Source of the DNA: Spirochaetaceae bacterium
Lineage (GTDB): Bacteria > Spirochaetota > Spirochaetia > DSM-27196 > SLST01
Length of the DNA: 7,309 nt
Direction: 5' to 3'
NCBI GenBank assembly: GCA_007129695.1
Contig: SKVA01000202.1
Coordinates: 1-7,309 of the forward strand
Below are positions 6,392 through 7,309 of the stretch, in pieces. Position 1 is the first letter of the stretch, and every line of letters starts with the position of its first letter. The notes below the pieces were generated by a model that made no database searches, was not told the origin of the DNA, and saw nothing but the letters and a program-made list of their open reading frames with translations. A program made the translations under genes and the position numbers.

Positions 6392-7000
6392 ATGATGGGC
6401 AAGATCCGCGACATGCTGACCTTTGAGGGCATCGCGTACGCGATCTACGACTACCCCGACATGCTCGAGGACATGGTGGAGACCGCGTGCCTCCTGGTTG
6501 AGGACGAGCTCGACCAGGTCCTGGGGAAGGTCGACTTCGACCTTGCGTCGGGCTGGGAGGACATCGCGTTCAAGCAGGGGCCGATCGTGAGCCTCGACTT
6601 CTTCGAGCAGGTGGTGGTACCGAGGTACAAGCGGATCGGCCGGAAGCTCAACGACGCCGGGATCGACATCTGGTACACCGATTGCGACGGCGACGTGCGC
6701 CCGCTCATCCCCGGCATGCTCGAATCGGGGCTGAACACGATGTTCCCGTGGGAAGTCAACGGATCGGGTCACCCGGCCGACGCGCTCGATCGATTCGGCA
6801 CCGACCTGCGGATCATGGGCGGCGTGAACAAGATGGTCCTGGCCGAGGGGCGCGACGCGATCACCGCGTACCTGAAGACGCTCGAACCCCTGGTCGCGCG
6901 CGGCGGTTTCATCCCGTTCTGCGACCACCGCTGTCCGCCGAATGTGCCCGAAGAGGACTACCTCTACTACCTCGACCTGAAGCGATCGATGTTCGGGTAG
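6392..7000 (+). CDS. UroD-like protein, C-terminal fragment after the premature TAG
   Basis: The downstream half is open from the TAG to the terminal TAG at 6998-7000. The first possible starts are ATG 6392 and ATG 6395, only 9 and 12 bases after the premature stop. Reinitiation there would give about 202 aa, beginning MMGKIRDMLTFEG. No clear SD precedes them (only GCGGA at 6384-6388). The conserved CGS immediately upstream would be lost, which argues that this is half of one gene, not an independent gene. Two fragments could associate in principle, but nothing in the sequence shows it. Confidence 0.5.
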   Translation: MMGKIRDMLTFEGIAYAIYDYPDMLEDMVETACLLVEDELDQVLGKVDFDLASGWEDIAFKQGPIVSLDFFEQVVVPRYKRIGRKLNDAGIDIWYTDCDGDVRPLIPGMLESGLNTMFPWEVNGSGHPADALDRFGTDLRIMGGVNKMVLAEGRDAITAYLKTLEPLVARGGFIPFCDHRCPPNVPEEDYLYYLDLKRSMFG

Positions 7001-7001
7001 C

Positions 7002-7035
7002 GCTCGACGCGCGCCGGGCTCGACGCGCGCCGGGC
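7002..7035. repeat. 16-bp tandem direct repeat, two copies
   Basis: The unit GCTCGACGCGCGCCGG occurs at 7002-7017 and again at 7018-7033, with two further matching bases. It lies directly after the UroD-like gene's stop codon. CCGGGC at 7030-7035 can pair with GCCCGG at 7055-7060 across a 19-base loop, but no U-tract follows, so a terminator role is weak. It could be a slippage duplication of intergenic sequence. Confidence 0.7.
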
Positions 7036-7078
7036 CGGGTCACTTCTCAAGCGCGCCCGGTACGCGGTACAAAGTCGT

Positions 7079-7309
7079 ATGGACGCGGTAAGACGATCGT
7101 TGGTCGGATTGCACTGGTTTGTCGGACTCGGGGCGATCGGCGGCGGGATAGCCGCGCTCGTCGACCCGAGCGGTCGCGCGGTCGGTCTGGACGCGAGCGT
7201 GCTTGAGCGAGGACCGTTCGCCGACTTCCTCATACCCGGGCTGTTTCTGGTGATTGTGCTCGGCGTCGGGAATCTTGTCGCCGGAGCCCTGCTACTGTCG
7301 CGGCACCGA
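7079..7309 (+). CDS. Small integral membrane protein, N-terminal part (partial)
   Basis: Seventy-seven codons run from ATG 7079 off the right edge. I do not assign a function. The protein starts MDAVRRSLVGLHWFVGLGAI. It has a hydrophobic segment at about 8-28, a loop with DPSGRAVGLDASVLERGPFADF (29-50), and a second hydrophobic segment at about 51-74 (LIPGLFLVIVLGVGNLVAGALLL). The pattern (LH..G..A..GG, DPSG, PF.DFLIPG) resembles small uncharacterised multi-helix membrane proteins of roughly 130-160 aa found in many bacteria. The frame is open back to the UroD-like TAG, but ATG 7079 is the first usable start codon. No clear SD is seen. It is co-oriented with the UroD-like gene, 78 bp downstream; membership in the same operon is uncertain. 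Confidence 0.7.
   Translation, partial: MDAVRRSLVGLHWFVGLGAIGGGIAALVDPSGRAVGLDASVLERGPFADFLIPGLFLVIVLGVGNLVAGALLLSRHR

Larger units (their letters stand above)
5876..7000 (+). pseudogene. UroD-superfamily (methyltransferase/decarboxylase-like) gene interrupted by an in-frame TAG
   Basis: A 375-codon frame with the length and sequence style of uroporphyrinogen-decarboxylase-superfamily proteins (PF01208 type), broken only at codon 169 (TAG 6380-6382). The start ATG 5876 has AGGAG at 5864-5868 with 7-base spacing. The N-terminal half shows TMTDRERFNRQLHYQSVDRCFNMEFGYW, a usual family opening. After the stop the same frame continues CGSMMGKIRDMLTFEG, YDYPDMLEDMVE, DLASGWEDIAFKQGPIVS, VVPRYKRIGRKL, WYTDCDGDVRPLIPGMLE (266-283), RIMGGVNKMVLAEG and PFCDHRCPPNVPEEDYLYYL (347-366). 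UroD-fold proteins include haem-pathway decarboxylases and corrinoid or coenzyme methyltransferases. This subgroup lies outside haem loci and its reaction is not established. Its neighbour is a PhyH-type oxygenase under an AraC regulator, suggesting catabolism. Strong conservation on both sides implies a recent nonsense change, a sequence error or read-through; I treat it as a likely pseudogene. Confidence 0.75.

Noticed and set aside
6383..6400. Frameshift as the cause of the UroD-like break
   Set aside because: The conserved sequence before and after the TAG is in the same reading phase, so no insertion or deletion is required.
5828..6928. 366-codon open frame on the minus strand opposite the UroD-like gene
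   Set aside because: The plus strand carries recognisable UroD-family sequence with a good SD. The antisense peptide shows no family motif and looks like a codon-bias shadow, despite being unbroken where the sense frame has a TAG.
5876..7000. Annotation as haem-pathway uroporphyrinogen decarboxylase (hemE)
   Set aside because: The motifs match the divergent UroD-like group, not HemE, and no haem genes are nearby.
7030..7060. Intrinsic terminator after the UroD-like gene
   Set aside because: The stem is only 6 bp with a 19-base loop and there is no U-tract after it.

Overview
The window is gene-dense, high-GC bacterial DNA (about 60-65% G+C by eye) with two functional blocks. No rRNA, tRNA, CRISPR array, transposase or phage gene was seen, and no stretch over 300 bases lacks a gene. 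The source is a bacterium using ATG/TTG starts and Shine-Dalgarno (SD) signals. The gene mix (separate SecD and SecF with a lysine-rich SecF tail; GlgX; AraC regulator with PhyH and UroD-like enzymes) recalls environmental Spirochaetota, Lentisphaerota or Planctomycetota. That placement is a low-confidence inference, as no phylogenetic marker was searched.

Block 1 (1-4114, + strand) is a tightly coupled run: the 3' end of secD, secF, a YbfF-like alpha/beta hydrolase and the glycogen debranching enzyme glgX. Two junctions are ATGA stop/start overlaps. The third is a TAA stop followed directly by a TTG start. The genes are probably one transcript with translational coupling, joining core Sec export genes to a housekeeping esterase and glycogen breakdown.

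Block 2 (4010-7000) is a regulator-enzyme module. An AraC-family regulator on the minus strand has its last 34 codons inside the antisense of the glgX 3' end. It diverges from a phytanoyl-CoA dioxygenase (PhyH)-family gene preceded by a 9-base SD match, followed after 53 bp by a UroD-superfamily gene. The 76-bp divergent spacer holds three TCTATA-type direct repeats, a GCGCC/GGCGC inverted repeat and a TATACT -10-like box, so the regulator probably controls the enzyme pair. Substrates cannot be named from sequence.

The most unusual feature is in the UroD-like gene: an in-frame TAG at 6380-6382 splits an otherwise intact 375-codon frame, with family-like sequence in the same phase on both sides. 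It is a nonsense mutation, a sequence error or, much less likely, a read-through codon.

After a GC-rich spacer with a two-copy 16-bp tandem repeat, the window ends inside a gene for a small hydrophobic membrane protein.
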